This document shows, one piece after another, positions 1 to 7,816 of a stretch of DNA of 12,302 bases. Below the pieces are notes generated by a model. That model made no database searches, was not told the origin of the DNA, and saw only the letters and a program-made list of their open reading frames with translations. The stretch is from contig HF987851.1 of NCBI GenBank assembly GCA_000431135.1, positions 6,717 through 19,018 of the forward strand, in the 5' to 3' direction. The translations under genes and the position numbers were made by a program. The stretch comes from Clostridium sp. CAG:590 (GTDB taxonomy: Bacteria; Bacillota; Clostridia; Lachnospirales; Lachnospiraceae). The number at the start of each line of letters is the position of its first letter. Position 1 is the stretch's first letter.

Positions 1-2797
1 ACGGCTCAAAAAGGAATTTGAAGAGACAAAGAATGAGTATGAACGGATTGAGACGGTATTAGAGCAGTGCAATCAGTCCATTGATGAGAACAAGAACAAG
101 ATTCACGAACTCCGCTTACAGAACGAGCGTAATGAGGGTGAAGTGAACGTATTAAATCAGCAGATCTCCAATGCAAAGTCAACCGATGTACATATGAGTG
201 AGCAGATCGACCGCATCAATCAGTCTTTGGCATTGCAGGAAAAAGAAAAGCATGAATTTCAGGAGAAGAAAGCTGTCTTAGATGAGAAAATGGACAGTGC
301 GGATGATGTGGTAGAAGAGGCACGGACTGTCAGCGAAGGTATTGAGGAAGAGATCGCTCATTTAGAGGAAGAGATTGAAAAGAGTAAAAGTGATATCATT
401 GAATACTTAAATGATGGCGCCAATCTGAAGGCGAAAGTCGGACGATATGATGCTATGTTAGAGAATATCAGTTATCGTAAGACGCAGTTGAATCAGCGCT
501 TTTTGCAGTTCAAGTCAGATGAACAGAAGGACAAAGAAGAATATGACAAACATAACACGTCTTTAACGGAGATTGAACAAAAAGTTGCAACAATCCTCAC
601 AGATTTGGAACAGGTTGATACACAGTTGGATTCCAATACGATTGCGACGAATGAGAATAAAAAACGGTTATTCGAGGCAAATAACGAATACAGCAGTGTC
701 AGATCGAGGTTAGAAGCTCTTCGTAATATTACAGAGCGATATGACGGATATGGCAATTCCATCAAACGTGTAATGGAACAAAAAGACTATAATCCGGGAA
801 TAGTCGGTGTTGTTGCAGATATCATTCAGGTAAATAAGGAATATGAGATTGCAGTGGAGACTGCACTTGGCGGAAGTATTCAGAATATCGTTACCGATAA
901 CGAGAATACCGCAAAGAAATTGATCACATTCTTAAAGAAAAACCGGTTTGGACGTGCAACATTTTTACCGCTCACGACAATCGGCGGAAGAAATAACGAA
1001 TTCTCCAATAAAGAGGCATTAAATGAGCCCGGTGTGATCGGACTTGCCAAAGATCTTGTTAAGGTGCACGACAAGTATAGTGCAGTAACGAATCATTTAC
1101 TCGGAAGGATCCTGGTAGTAGATACCATCGATCATGCGATTGCAGTGAACCGTAAATTCCATCAGAGTCTTCGTATTGTAACCAAAGAAGGAGAGTTATT
1201 GACACCGGGTGGTGCCATGACAGGTGGTGCATTTAAGAATTCGTCCAATCTGTTAGGCCGAAAGAGAGAATTAGATGAGCTTTCTAAGACGTTGACAGAA
1301 CTGAATAACGAGATTGCCAATGCAACCAAAGAAGAAACGGAACTTCGTGCAACCAGAGAGGAATTAAAGACGCGCAAGGAAGATGCGAATTTACAGTTGC
1401 AGGAACTGTATTTACAAAAGAATACCGTTACAATGAATATCGAACAGGTTTCGAAGAATCTTGCCGAGACGGCGAATGCATTTGCATCGGTGAACAAAGA
1501 GAACAAAGAATTAGAGGCGCAGATTGAAGAGATCAACCTGAATAAAACAGAACTGTATGACAATCATAAGCAGGCAGAAGAGGCAAAGAAGGCATTAGAA
1601 GAACGAATTACAGAGTTAGAGGAACAGGTATCATTTAAGAAAGAAGAATTAAAACATGCCAATGAAAAAGTTTCGGAGTTGATGCTTGATTTCAATACAA
1701 TGAAACAGCAGGATGACTTTTTGATCGAGAATCTTCGTAGAATTCGTGCAGAAGAGAACAAATTAAAAGAGGAACTGGAATTGTACCGTTCTCAGATGAG
1801 CGATTCCGGAAAAGCCATTGAGGAACTGGTTGCCAAGATCAATCATTTTAAGGGTATTATTGATGCAGATCTGAAAGAGATTGCACAATTAGAATCAGCA
1901 TTGGAAAAAGATCTGTCGGATAAAGAAACATTAAATGCCAAACATAAAGAATTCTTCAGTAAGCGGGAACAGTTGAATGAAGAGATCACCAAGTTGGACA
2001 AATCAGCTTTTAAGCTGTCAGCACAGGTAGAAAAGATCAGTGAAAAAGCGGATTCTTTGAGTAAGTACATGTGGGAAGAGTATGAACTTACCTATCAGTC
2101 TGCAGTTGAATTGAAAGATGACTCCCTGAATGACCTTGACAGTTTACGCCGGGAAGTATCTGCGGTGAAATCCAAGATCAAAGCATTAGGGGATGTCAAT
2201 GTCAATGCGATTGAAGATTATAAGATCATTTCGGAACGTTATGAATTCCTGAAGGGACAGCATGATGATATTGTGAAAGCGGAGACGAATCTGTTACAGA
2301 TCATTGCCGAATTGGATACGGCAATGCGTACACAGTTTGAAGAAAAATTCCATGAGATCCAGGTGATGTTCGACAAGGTATTCCGCGAATTGTTTGGTGG
2401 CGGTAAAGCAACCTTGGAATTAGTGGACAGCGAAGACATATTAGAGGCAGGAATTCGGATCATTGCACAGCCGCCTGGAAAGAAATTACAGAATATGATG
2501 CAGTTATCCGGTGGAGAAAAAGCATTGTCTGCGATTGCATTATTGTTTGCAATTCAGAGTTTGAAACCTTCCCCGTTCTGTCTGTTAGACGAGATTGAGG
2601 CTGCATTGGATGATTCTAACGTTACAAGATATGCGAAGTATCTGAATAAGCTTACAAAAGATACGCAGTTTATCGTAATCACACATAGAAAAGGTACGAT
2701 GGAGGCGGCAGATGTCCTTTACGGAATTACGATGCAGGAAAAGGGTGTCTCTACATTGGTATCAGTCAATCTGATCGAAAATGAATTGGATGATTAA
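1..2797 (+). CDS. smc: Chromosome segregation ATPase SMC (5'-truncated by the window edge)
   Basis: SMC is the core ATPase of the bacterial condensin complex (with ScpA and ScpB), which compacts and helps separate the nucleoid. The reading frame is open from base 2 with no start, so the gene begins before the window; the GTG at 143 is an internal valine codon. About 931 residues are visible against roughly 1,180 for the family, so the N-terminal head with the Walker A motif is missing. Visible parts in order: charged coiled coil rich in Glu/Lys/Gln (to about base 735); the hinge domain (about 740–1230, from YDGYG to the GGAMTGG motif); the returning coiled coil (about 1230–2300); and the C-terminal ATPase head. 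The head carries the ABC signature LSGGEKALSA (from 2504) and the Walker B/D-loop LLDEIEAALDDSNV (from 2582). The gene ends with TAA, 122 nt before ftsY, the usual Firmicutes order. The identification is secure; nothing is unusual apart from the edge truncation. Confidence 0.97.
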   Translation, partial: RLKKEFEETKNEYERIETVLEQCNQSIDENKNKIHELRLQNERNEGEVNVLNQQISNAKSTDVHMSEQIDRINQSLALQEKEKHEFQEKKAVLDEKMDSADDVVEEARTVSEGIEEEIAHLEEEIEKSKSDIIEYLNDGANLKAKVGRYDAMLENISYRKTQLNQRFLQFKSDEQKDKEEYDKHNTSLTEIEQKVATILTDLEQVDTQLDSNTIATNENKKRLFEANNEYSSVRSRLEALRNITERYDGYGNSIKRVMEQKDYNPGIVGVVADIIQVNKEYEIAVETALGGSIQNIVTDNENTAKKLITFLKKNRFGRATFLPLTTIGGRNNEFSNKEALNEPGVIGLAKDLVKVHDKYSAVTNHLLGRILVVDTIDHAIAVNRKFHQSLRIVTKEGELLTPGGAMTGGAFKNSSNLLGRKRELDELSKTLTELNNEIANATKEETELRATREELKTRKEDANLQLQELYLQKNTVTMNIEQVSKNLAETANAFASVNKENKELEAQIEEINLNKTELYDNHKQAEEAKKALEERITELEEQVSFKKEELKHANEKVSELMLDFNTMKQQDDFLIENLRRIRAEENKLKEELELYRSQMSDSGKAIEELVAKINHFKGIIDADLKEIAQLESALEKDLSDKETLNAKHKEFFSKREQLNEEITKLDKSAFKLSAQVEKISEKADSLSKYMWEEYELTYQSAVELKDDSLNDLDSLRREVSAVKSKIKALGDVNVNAIEDYKIISERYEFLKGQHDDIVKAETNLLQIIAELDTAMRTQFEEKFHEIQVMFDKVFRELFGGGKATLELVDSEDILEAGIRIIAQPPGKKLQNMMQLSGGEKALSAIALLFAIQSLKPSPFCLLDEIEAALDDSNVTRYAKYLNKLTKDTQFIVITHRKGTMEAADVLYGITMQEKGVSTLVSVNLIENELDD

Positions 2798-2808
2798 GTA
2801 TTTCGGAC

Positions 2809-2861
2809 GATGAATTTCTATAAGAGAGTTAGAGGTTATATGTTTGTGTAAGAAATTCATC
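2809..2861. repeat. 11-bp perfect inverted repeat in the smc–ftsY gap
   Basis: GATGAATTTCT (2809–2819) is matched exactly by its reverse complement AGAAATTCATC (2851–2861), leaving a 31-nt spacer. In RNA this would form an 11-bp, AU-rich stem with a large loop. No T-run follows the right arm, so it does not look like an intrinsic terminator. It may be an mRNA processing or stability element, an operator with separated half-sites, or chance. Just downstream are TTGAGA (2864–2869) and TATAAC (2883–2888), which resemble -35 and -10 boxes but are only 13 nt apart, too close for a normal sigma-A promoter. Confidence 0.6.
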
Positions 2862-2905
2862 TGTTGAGATAAGAAACAGAAATATAACATTGATATCGAA
2901 GATAG

Positions 2906-2912
2906 AAAGGAG
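2906..2912 (+). promoter_or_regulatory. Ribosome binding site that sets the ftsY start
   Basis: AAAGGAG lies 7 nt before the ATG at 2920. It decides against the in-frame TTG at 2890, which would add ten residues and has no Shine–Dalgarno sequence before it. Confidence 0.85.
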
Positions 2913-2919
2913 TGACAGG

Positions 2920-4134
2920 ATGTTTGATTTCTTTAAGAAAAAGAAAAATGAAGAAGTTACCGAAGAGGTTGAAGAAACATTACAGGATGAACAGGTAACG
3001 GATGAGGAGCAGGATACAGTTGTTACAGCAACAGAGCAGAAAACGGGTGAGAATACCGTGGATGCATTAGAAGAAACAGAGAATATAGTACCGGCTGATG
3101 AATCGGCAGAGGATAACGTATCAGAGGACATTCAGACGGAAGCTGTTGCGGAAGATGATGTGCCGGTTGAGAAAGAAAAGGGATTTTTTGCAAGACTAAA
3201 AGAAGGTCTTACCAAGACGAGAAATAGCATCAATGAGAGCTTTAATCAGCTCTTTTCCGGCTTTTCCAGTATTGATGAGGATTTCTATGATGAATTAGAA
3301 GAGACTCTTATCATGGCCGATCTTGGTTTGGATACGACCGAACGGATCATTGATAACCTGAAAGATATGGTGAAAAAGAATCATATCAAAGAAGTGGAAG
3401 CGTGCAGGGAACTTGTGATCAATATTATCAAAGAGCAGATGTTAGTCGAAGATTCTGCATATGATTTTGAAAATCAGAAGACGGTAATGCTGATCATCGG
3501 GGTAAATGGTGTTGGAAAGACAACGTCCATTGGTAAACTGGCTGCACAATACAAGAACCGCGGAAAACGGGTGATGATGTGTGCGGCAGATACTTTCCGT
3601 GCAGCAGCGATCGATCAGTTAAAGACCTGGGCGAACCGTGCAGGAGTAGAGATCATTTCACAGCAGGAGGGTTCTGATCCGGCAGCCGTAACATTTGATG
3701 CTGTCAAAGCAGCCGTTGCAAGAGATGTGGATATCTTATTAGTGGATACGGCCGGACGATTACACAACAAGAAGAACCTGATGGATGAACTTGCAAAGAT
3801 GAAACGGATCATCGAAAAGGAAGATCCGGATGCACATCTTGAGACGTTGATTGTATTGGATGGTTCAACCGGACAGAATGCATTGGAACAGGCGAGACAG
3901 TTCAGTAATGTAACGAAGATTGATGGAATCATTTTGACCAAGTTAGACGGTACGGCGAAGGGTGGTATTGCAATTGCAATTCAGTCAGAGCTTAGTGTGC
4001 CTGTTAAATATATTGGTGTTGGAGAGCATATTGATGATCTGCAGAAATTTGATCCGGAAAGCTATGTAAATGCGTTGTTTGCAGATATGGATACGAGAAG
4101 CGATGTGGAGATCCTGATACCGGACGAGAGATAA
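2920..4134 (+). CDS. ftsY: Signal recognition particle receptor FtsY
   Basis: FtsY is the SRP-receptor GTPase. It docks ribosome–nascent-chain–SRP (Ffh) complexes at the membrane and passes them to the Sec translocon. The protein is 404 aa. It begins MFDFFKKKK, a basic, aromatic start suited to membrane contact, followed by a very acidic A domain (residues 11–87). The N domain starts near residue 88 (FFARLKEGL), and the NG GTPase follows. Its motifs are P-loop GVNGVGKTT (194–202), DTFRAAAIDQL (224–234), G3 DTAGR (276–280) and G4 TKLDG (340–344), with the closing stretch VGEHIDDLQKFDP. All nucleotide-binding motifs are intact and the length is normal for a version with an acidic A domain. The start is the ATG with a strong RBS. 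Only 12 nt separate it from the threonine ammonia-lyase gene, whose RBS begins right after the ftsY stop codon, so the two are probably co-transcribed. Confidence 0.97.
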   Translation: MFDFFKKKKNEEVTEEVEETLQDEQVTDEEQDTVVTATEQKTGENTVDALEETENIVPADESAEDNVSEDIQTEAVAEDDVPVEKEKGFFARLKEGLTKTRNSINESFNQLFSGFSSIDEDFYDELEETLIMADLGLDTTERIIDNLKDMVKKNHIKEVEACRELVINIIKEQMLVEDSAYDFENQKTVMLIIGVNGVGKTTSIGKLAAQYKNRGKRVMMCAADTFRAAAIDQLKTWANRAGVEIISQQEGSDPAAVTFDAVKAAVARDVDILLVDTAGRLHNKKNLMDELAKMKRIIEKEDPDAHLETLIVLDGSTGQNALEQARQFSNVTKIDGIILTKLDGTAKGGIAIAIQSELSVPVKYIGVGEHIDDLQKFDPESYVNALFADMDTRSDVEILIPDER

Positions 4135-4146
4135 AAGGAGGATGAC

Positions 4147-5364
4147 ATGTTAACATTAGAGAAATTTGAAGAAGCGTACAATACCGTACAGAAAGTGGTA
4201 AAACCGACACCACTTATCTACAGTGATTATTTTAGTGAGGCAAGCGACAATAAGATTTATTTTAAACCGGAGAATCTTCAGGTGACTGGAGCATACAAAA
4301 TTCGTGGTGCTTATTATAAAATTTCCACGTTGTCGGAAGAAGACCGGAACAAAGGTCTGATCACAGCATCTGCAGGTAACCACGCACAAGGTGTTGCATT
4401 TGCTGCAAAAGCATATGGTGTTAAGGCTACGATCGTTATGCCTACGACAACACCGCTCATTAAAGTGAATCGTACGAAATCATATGGTGCAGAAGTTATC
4501 TTATATGGTGATGTATATGATGAGTCCTGCCAGTACGCATTGGAATTGGCAGAGGACAAGGGATATACCTTTATTCATCCGTTTGATGATGAAGATGTTG
4601 CATGTGGACAGGGTTCAATTGCAATGGAGATCATCAAAGAACTCCCAACGGTAGATTACATCATGGTTCCAATCGGTGGCGGCGGGCTTGCAACCGGTGT
4701 GTCAACACTCGCTAAAATGCTGAATCCGAATATTAAGGTAATCGGTGTGGAACCTGCTGGTGCCGCATGTATGAAAGAATCTTTGAAGAATGGAAAGGTA
4801 ACTACGCTGCCGTCTGTTGATACGATTGCAGATGGTACAGCAGTTAAGACACCGGGCAGTAAAATTTTCCCATATATTCAGAAGAATATTGATGAGATCA
4901 TTACGGTGGAAGACAGCGAATTGGTAGTTGCGTTTCTGGATATGATGGAAAATCATAAACTACTGGTAGAGAATTCCGGCTTATTGACTGCTGCAGCATG
5001 CAAACATCTGAATGTAAAAGACAAAAAGGTTGTTTGTATCTTAAGTGGTGGTAACATGGATGTCATTACATTGGCTTCGGTTGTTCAGCATGGTTTGTTT
5101 GCAAGAAGCCGTATCTTTACAGTATCCGTATTACTTCCGGATAAGCCGGGTGAACTGAAAAATGTCAGCTCCATTATTGCAGAAATGCAGGGTAATATCA
5201 TTAAGCTTGAGCATAACCAGTTTGTCAGCCTGAATCGTAATTCTGCGGTGGAATTGATCATTACATTAGAGGCGTTTGGTCCGGAACATAAAGAGCGGAT
5301 TATTCAGGTGCTTTCTGAAAAAGGATATCGTCCGGTGGAGAAGAGTCCAAAGAATATTTTTTAA
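4147..5364 (+). CDS. ilvA: Threonine ammonia-lyase (threonine dehydratase) with C-terminal ACT domain
   Basis: This is a cytoplasmic PLP enzyme that deaminates L-threonine to 2-oxobutyrate and ammonia, the entry to isoleucine synthesis and also a catabolic route. The 405-aa protein has a fold-type II PLP core: GAYKIRGAY with the Schiff-base lysine K51, SAGNHAQGVAF (75–85), the phosphate-binding loop GGGGLATG (177–184), and SGGN (300–303). A single ACT domain follows (about 325–400, from TVSVLLPDKPGELKNV), as in the roughly 400-aa single-ACT class rather than the roughly 510-aa E. coli IlvA with two regulatory modules. A ligand such as isoleucine or valine probably binds there, but which one cannot be read from sequence. 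RBS AAGGAGG (4135–4141) lies 5 nt before the ATG. Placement behind ftsY, away from other branched-chain genes, leaves a biosynthetic or catabolic role open. Whether to call it ilvA or tdcB is convention. Confidence 0.93.
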   Translation: MLTLEKFEEAYNTVQKVVKPTPLIYSDYFSEASDNKIYFKPENLQVTGAYKIRGAYYKISTLSEEDRNKGLITASAGNHAQGVAFAAKAYGVKATIVMPTTTPLIKVNRTKSYGAEVILYGDVYDESCQYALELAEDKGYTFIHPFDDEDVACGQGSIAMEIIKELPTVDYIMVPIGGGGLATGVSTLAKMLNPNIKVIGVEPAGAACMKESLKNGKVTTLPSVDTIADGTAVKTPGSKIFPYIQKNIDEIITVEDSELVVAFLDMMENHKLLVENSGLLTAAACKHLNVKDKKVVCILSGGNMDVITLASVVQHGLFARSRIFTVSVLLPDKPGELKNVSSIIAEMQGNIIKLEHNQFVSLNRNSAVELIITLEAFGPEHKERIIQVLSEKGYRPVEKSPKNIF

Positions 5365-5381
5365 TTAATAGGAATAAGTGT

Positions 5382-6479
5382 ATGGCTGGATGCAACATAG
5401 AAGAGATTGGAGTTGCGGTGGATTTGGGTTCCACCACAATTGCAATCCAATGTTTTGATATGAATTCAAAAGATAATATCGGAGAGATTACATTTCCGAA
5501 TCCACAGTATCGTTATGGGGCAGATGTAATTACGAGAATCCGGCATTGTATAGATGAACCACGGATGGCGGATACATTGAAATCTATCGTGTGGGATGCA
5601 ATCTTTGCGGAATTGGAACGATTACTCGGAGAACAACAATCCTGTATTGCAACGATGGTGATCAGTGGGAATACAACGATGCAGCATTTATTACGGGGAC
5701 TATCCGTACAGGGACTTGCTTATGCGCCATTTGAAGCGGTTACGTTAGATAAGGCAGTGGAGCATATGACGGTGTTTGGCAAAGGTATTTCAGTGGTTTA
5801 TCCGCCTGGATTATCCGCATTTGTCGGCGCGGATATCTTAACAGGAGCCGCTTACTTACAGATGGGACAGACGGATGTATATGATCTGTTAGTTGACCTG
5901 GGAACAAATGGGGAATTACTTCTGTTGAATAGAACAAGAGGATATGCGGCATCGACAGCCTGTGGTCCGGTATTTGACCATGCAATATCAGGTGCGGTTT
6001 ACGGAAGTGAAAGTATCCATGCGATCGCTAGCTGTATAAAACGTAAACTGATCGATCATAATGGTGTGATCCGGGAACCGTTTTTTGAAAAAGGTATTGA
6101 GATTGACAAGGGCTTTGTGATACATCAGCAAAACGTCCGGAATTTTCAATTGGCAAAGGGTGCCATATATTCCGGAATCTGTTGCTTAGCAGACGAAGCA
6201 GGAATATCTTTTTCTGAAATAGGAAATATATATATTAGCGGAGGATTCGGTTTTTACATGGATGTCAGAGATGCATTTACCGTTGGTCTGCTCCCGAAAG
6301 AATGGCGTGGTAAGATAACAGTTTCGGGCAATTCTTCTTTGAAAGGTGCGGCTGAATTCTTATTTCAGCCGGACACCATGCAAAAGAGGTGTGAAGAGAT
6401 CATTTCCCGGACTACGGGTTTTGAGTTGGCAGACCTGCCACAGTTTGAGACGCGGTATGTGCAAGCACTAAACTTTTAA
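5382..6479 (+). CDS. ASKHA-domain protein, corrinoid-activator (RACo/DUF4445) type, without ferredoxin domain
   Basis: The 365-aa protein matches the C-terminal ATPase-like part of reductive activators of corrinoid proteins (RACo-type, DUF4445). Visible ASKHA motifs are phosphate-1 DLGSTT (14–19), phosphate-2 VDLGTNGE (171–178) and the adenosine loop ISGGFG (285–290). Family-typical stretches are NPQYRYGADVI (40–50), ISGNTTMQHLL (95–105), VGADILTGA (148–156), STACGP (191–196) and the ending QFETRYVQALNF. Canonical family members are longer and start with a [2Fe-2S] ferredoxin domain that delivers the electron to cob(II)alamin. Here the ASKHA core begins within ten residues of the start, and no cysteine cluster precedes it. 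ATP-driven activation of a corrinoid or other metalloprotein is therefore family inference, and the electron donor would have to be separate. The usual GPAFEG-like stretch reads GPVFDHAISG. It starts 17 nt after ilvA with a weak RBS (AGGA, 5370–5373) and ends 12 nt before the next gene's start. No corrinoid methyltransferase is nearby. Confidence 0.82.
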   Translation: MAGCNIEEIGVAVDLGSTTIAIQCFDMNSKDNIGEITFPNPQYRYGADVITRIRHCIDEPRMADTLKSIVWDAIFAELERLLGEQQSCIATMVISGNTTMQHLLRGLSVQGLAYAPFEAVTLDKAVEHMTVFGKGISVVYPPGLSAFVGADILTGAAYLQMGQTDVYDLLVDLGTNGELLLLNRTRGYAASTACGPVFDHAISGAVYGSESIHAIASCIKRKLIDHNGVIREPFFEKGIEIDKGFVIHQQNVRNFQLAKGAIYSGICCLADEAGISFSEIGNIYISGGFGFYMDVRDAFTVGLLPKEWRGKITVSGNSSLKGAAEFLFQPDTMQKRCEEIISRTTGFELADLPQFETRYVQALNF

Positions 6480-6483
6480 AGGA
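6478..6483 (+). promoter_or_regulatory. Ribosome binding site that sets the glycosidase start
   Basis: AAAGGA overlaps the stop codon of the preceding gene and lies 8 nt before the ATG at 6492. The in-frame ATG at 6483 starts on the last base of this motif and has no usable spacer, so it is a poor start. Confidence 0.7.
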
Positions 6484-6491
6484 TGGAGTTC

Positions 6492-7772
6492 ATGAGCAAA
6501 AAAACGCAAGAAGAAAATGAAATTATTGAGTGGGAGAGTTTAATAGGAGAAGAACCGGAGAACAAGGAGCCGGAAAAGAGGAAAACTACGTGGAAAGACA
6601 GGGTGTTTCGTATAGGGGTTACGTTATGTATCCTGGTCGGAATGTATCTGACCATTGTCTATTCTTCGATTCCGGTTATTGCAAAATGGAGAACCATATA
6701 TATCGAAACAGCCATGACAACCAACAGTCATCAATGGCTTGCGACGATGTTTTTCCCGAAGAGTGTGATCGATAAGGTGATGGCAGAACGTTTGAAGGAT
6801 CTTGACAAACAAAAAAATGCAGACAGTCATTGGGAAGAAGAACTGGAAGATATTGATCAACAGGATTTTCTGGAGCTTTATTGGGAACTGGATTCTGATT
6901 CCGTAAAGCAGTATCTGAAAGAACATCCGAATCTGACAAAGAATGGGTATGATGATATTCATATCGAGGATCTGGATGCAAAATTAGGTCTGAAAACGGT
7001 TAATGGGGATGACATTTTAGTCATTGATACAGAAAATCATCTGCTTATTATGGCTGTAGAAGGGGATGGATTCAAAGGCAAACTCGCTATTGAGAAGAAC
7101 CCGGATCAGGTGGAACTTGTCAAATCCAAGGCAATCGGTTCCTATGGACAGGAAGCAGGTTCTTTTGGAGAAGATTTGGATGCACTTCTCGTTATAAATG
7201 CAAGTGGATTCTTAGATGTAGACGGTGTCGGAACCGGTGGACAGGTAAAGGGATCCATGATTATTGACGGAGTGGAATATGGTTCACCTTCAGATGATGC
7301 CATCTGGCGTTTTTGCGGAATGAAGAATAACAATTTAATGTATGTGAGCAGCTATCCATATGGTTCGGTTGATGAGTATAAATGGGGTGTTGAGTTTGTA
7401 CCGGCTTTGATCGTGGATGGAAAAAGCGTAGTTGACGGAACCTTTGGAATGGGAATACAACCACGAACTGCGGTTGGTCAGACAAAAAAAGGGGATTTCC
7501 TGTTTCTGATCGTGGACGGTCGGCAGGTTGGTTATAGTTTGGGGTGTACCGTTGAAGACTGTAAGAATATTCTGATGGATTACAAGGCATATCAGGGTAT
7601 GAATATGGATGGAGGAAGTTCAGCAATCATGTGGTATAACGGACAATATATTACCAAATCTTCAAGTGTGACCGGAATCGGACGATATATGCCGGATGCA
7701 CTGATCGTAAAGAGAGCTTCACAATTAGAGGAGAAAGAGACGATTATCAAAGCAGAACCGAATTCAAAATGA
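6492..7772 (+). CDS. Membrane-anchored phosphodiester glycosidase family protein (NAGPA domain)
   Basis: The 426-aa protein has a short cytoplasmic N-terminus (residues 1–38, acidic then basic KRKTTWKDR) and one hydrophobic helix (about 40–62, IGVTLCILVGMYLTIVYSS). The rest should lie outside the membrane, giving a type II anchor. Residues about 65–155 are charged and match nothing I recognise. From about 160 to 418 it resembles the NAGPA/phosphodiester glycosidase domain, with INASGF (235–240), a GTGGQVKG-like loop, FLFLIVDGRQVGYSLG, and the hallmark NMDGGSS (371–377) closed by RYMPDALIVKR. The family includes the mammalian enzyme that uncovers mannose-6-phosphate by removing GlcNAc from a phosphodiester, and bacterial members often called exopolysaccharide proteins. 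The substrate here is unknown; wall teichoic acid, capsule or another glycan phosphodiester is a guess. A start 9 nt upstream at 6483 is possible. It sits 12 nt after the ASKHA gene and 44 nt before the serine hydrolase gene. Confidence 0.85.
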   Translation: MSKKTQEENEIIEWESLIGEEPENKEPEKRKTTWKDRVFRIGVTLCILVGMYLTIVYSSIPVIAKWRTIYIETAMTTNSHQWLATMFFPKSVIDKVMAERLKDLDKQKNADSHWEEELEDIDQQDFLELYWELDSDSVKQYLKEHPNLTKNGYDDIHIEDLDAKLGLKTVNGDDILVIDTENHLLIMAVEGDGFKGKLAIEKNPDQVELVKSKAIGSYGQEAGSFGEDLDALLVINASGFLDVDGVGTGGQVKGSMIIDGVEYGSPSDDAIWRFCGMKNNNLMYVSSYPYGSVDEYKWGVEFVPALIVDGKSVVDGTFGMGIQPRTAVGQTKKGDFLFLIVDGRQVGYSLGCTVEDCKNILMDYKAYQGMNMDGGSSAIMWYNGQYITKSSSVTGIGRYMPDALIVKRASQLEEKETIIKAEPNSK

Positions 7773-7803
7773 TCGTACTTCGGGTTTTCGTAAGAAACGA
7801 CGG

Positions 7804-7810
7804 AAAGGAG
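7804..7810 (+). promoter_or_regulatory. Ribosome binding site that sets the serine hydrolase start
   Basis: AAAGGAG lies 6 nt before the ATG at 7817. An in-frame ATG at 7769 overlaps the glycosidase stop codon (ATGA) but has no Shine–Dalgarno sequence; using it would add 16 residues. Confidence 0.8.
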
Positions 7811-7816
7811 CATAAC

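Noticed and set aside
143..145. GTG as a possible start of the smc reading frame
   Set aside because: The same frame is open upstream to the window edge and encodes coiled-coil residues typical of SMC, so this is an internal valine codon.
1162..1563. Minus-strand 133-codon frame inside smc
   Set aside because: It is antisense to coiled-coil coding sequence; Ser/Phe/Leu-rich content is what Glu/Lys codons produce when reversed.
2864..2888. TTGAGA and TATAAC as a promoter for ftsY
   Set aside because: Each box matches well, but they are only 13 nt apart, too short for sigma-A; mentioned only as context.
2890..2892. In-frame TTG as the ftsY start
   Set aside because: It has no ribosome binding site, while the ATG at 2920 has AAAGGAG 7 nt upstream and gives a typical FtsY N-terminus.
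2829..3131. Minus-strand 100-codon frame rich in Ser and Val
   Set aside because: It is the antisense of the acidic FtsY A domain; its composition follows from Glu/Asp/Thr codons, and it has no supporting start signal or homology.
6530..6775. Overlapping plus-strand 81-codon frame
   Set aside because: It lies in another frame within the start of the glycosidase gene, which encodes a clear membrane helix there; it has no homology or RBS.
7769..7771. ATG overlapping the glycosidase stop as the serine hydrolase start
   Set aside because: An ATGA overlap is attractive for translational coupling, but no Shine–Dalgarno sequence precedes it and the ATG at 7817 has AAAGGAG at ideal spacing.
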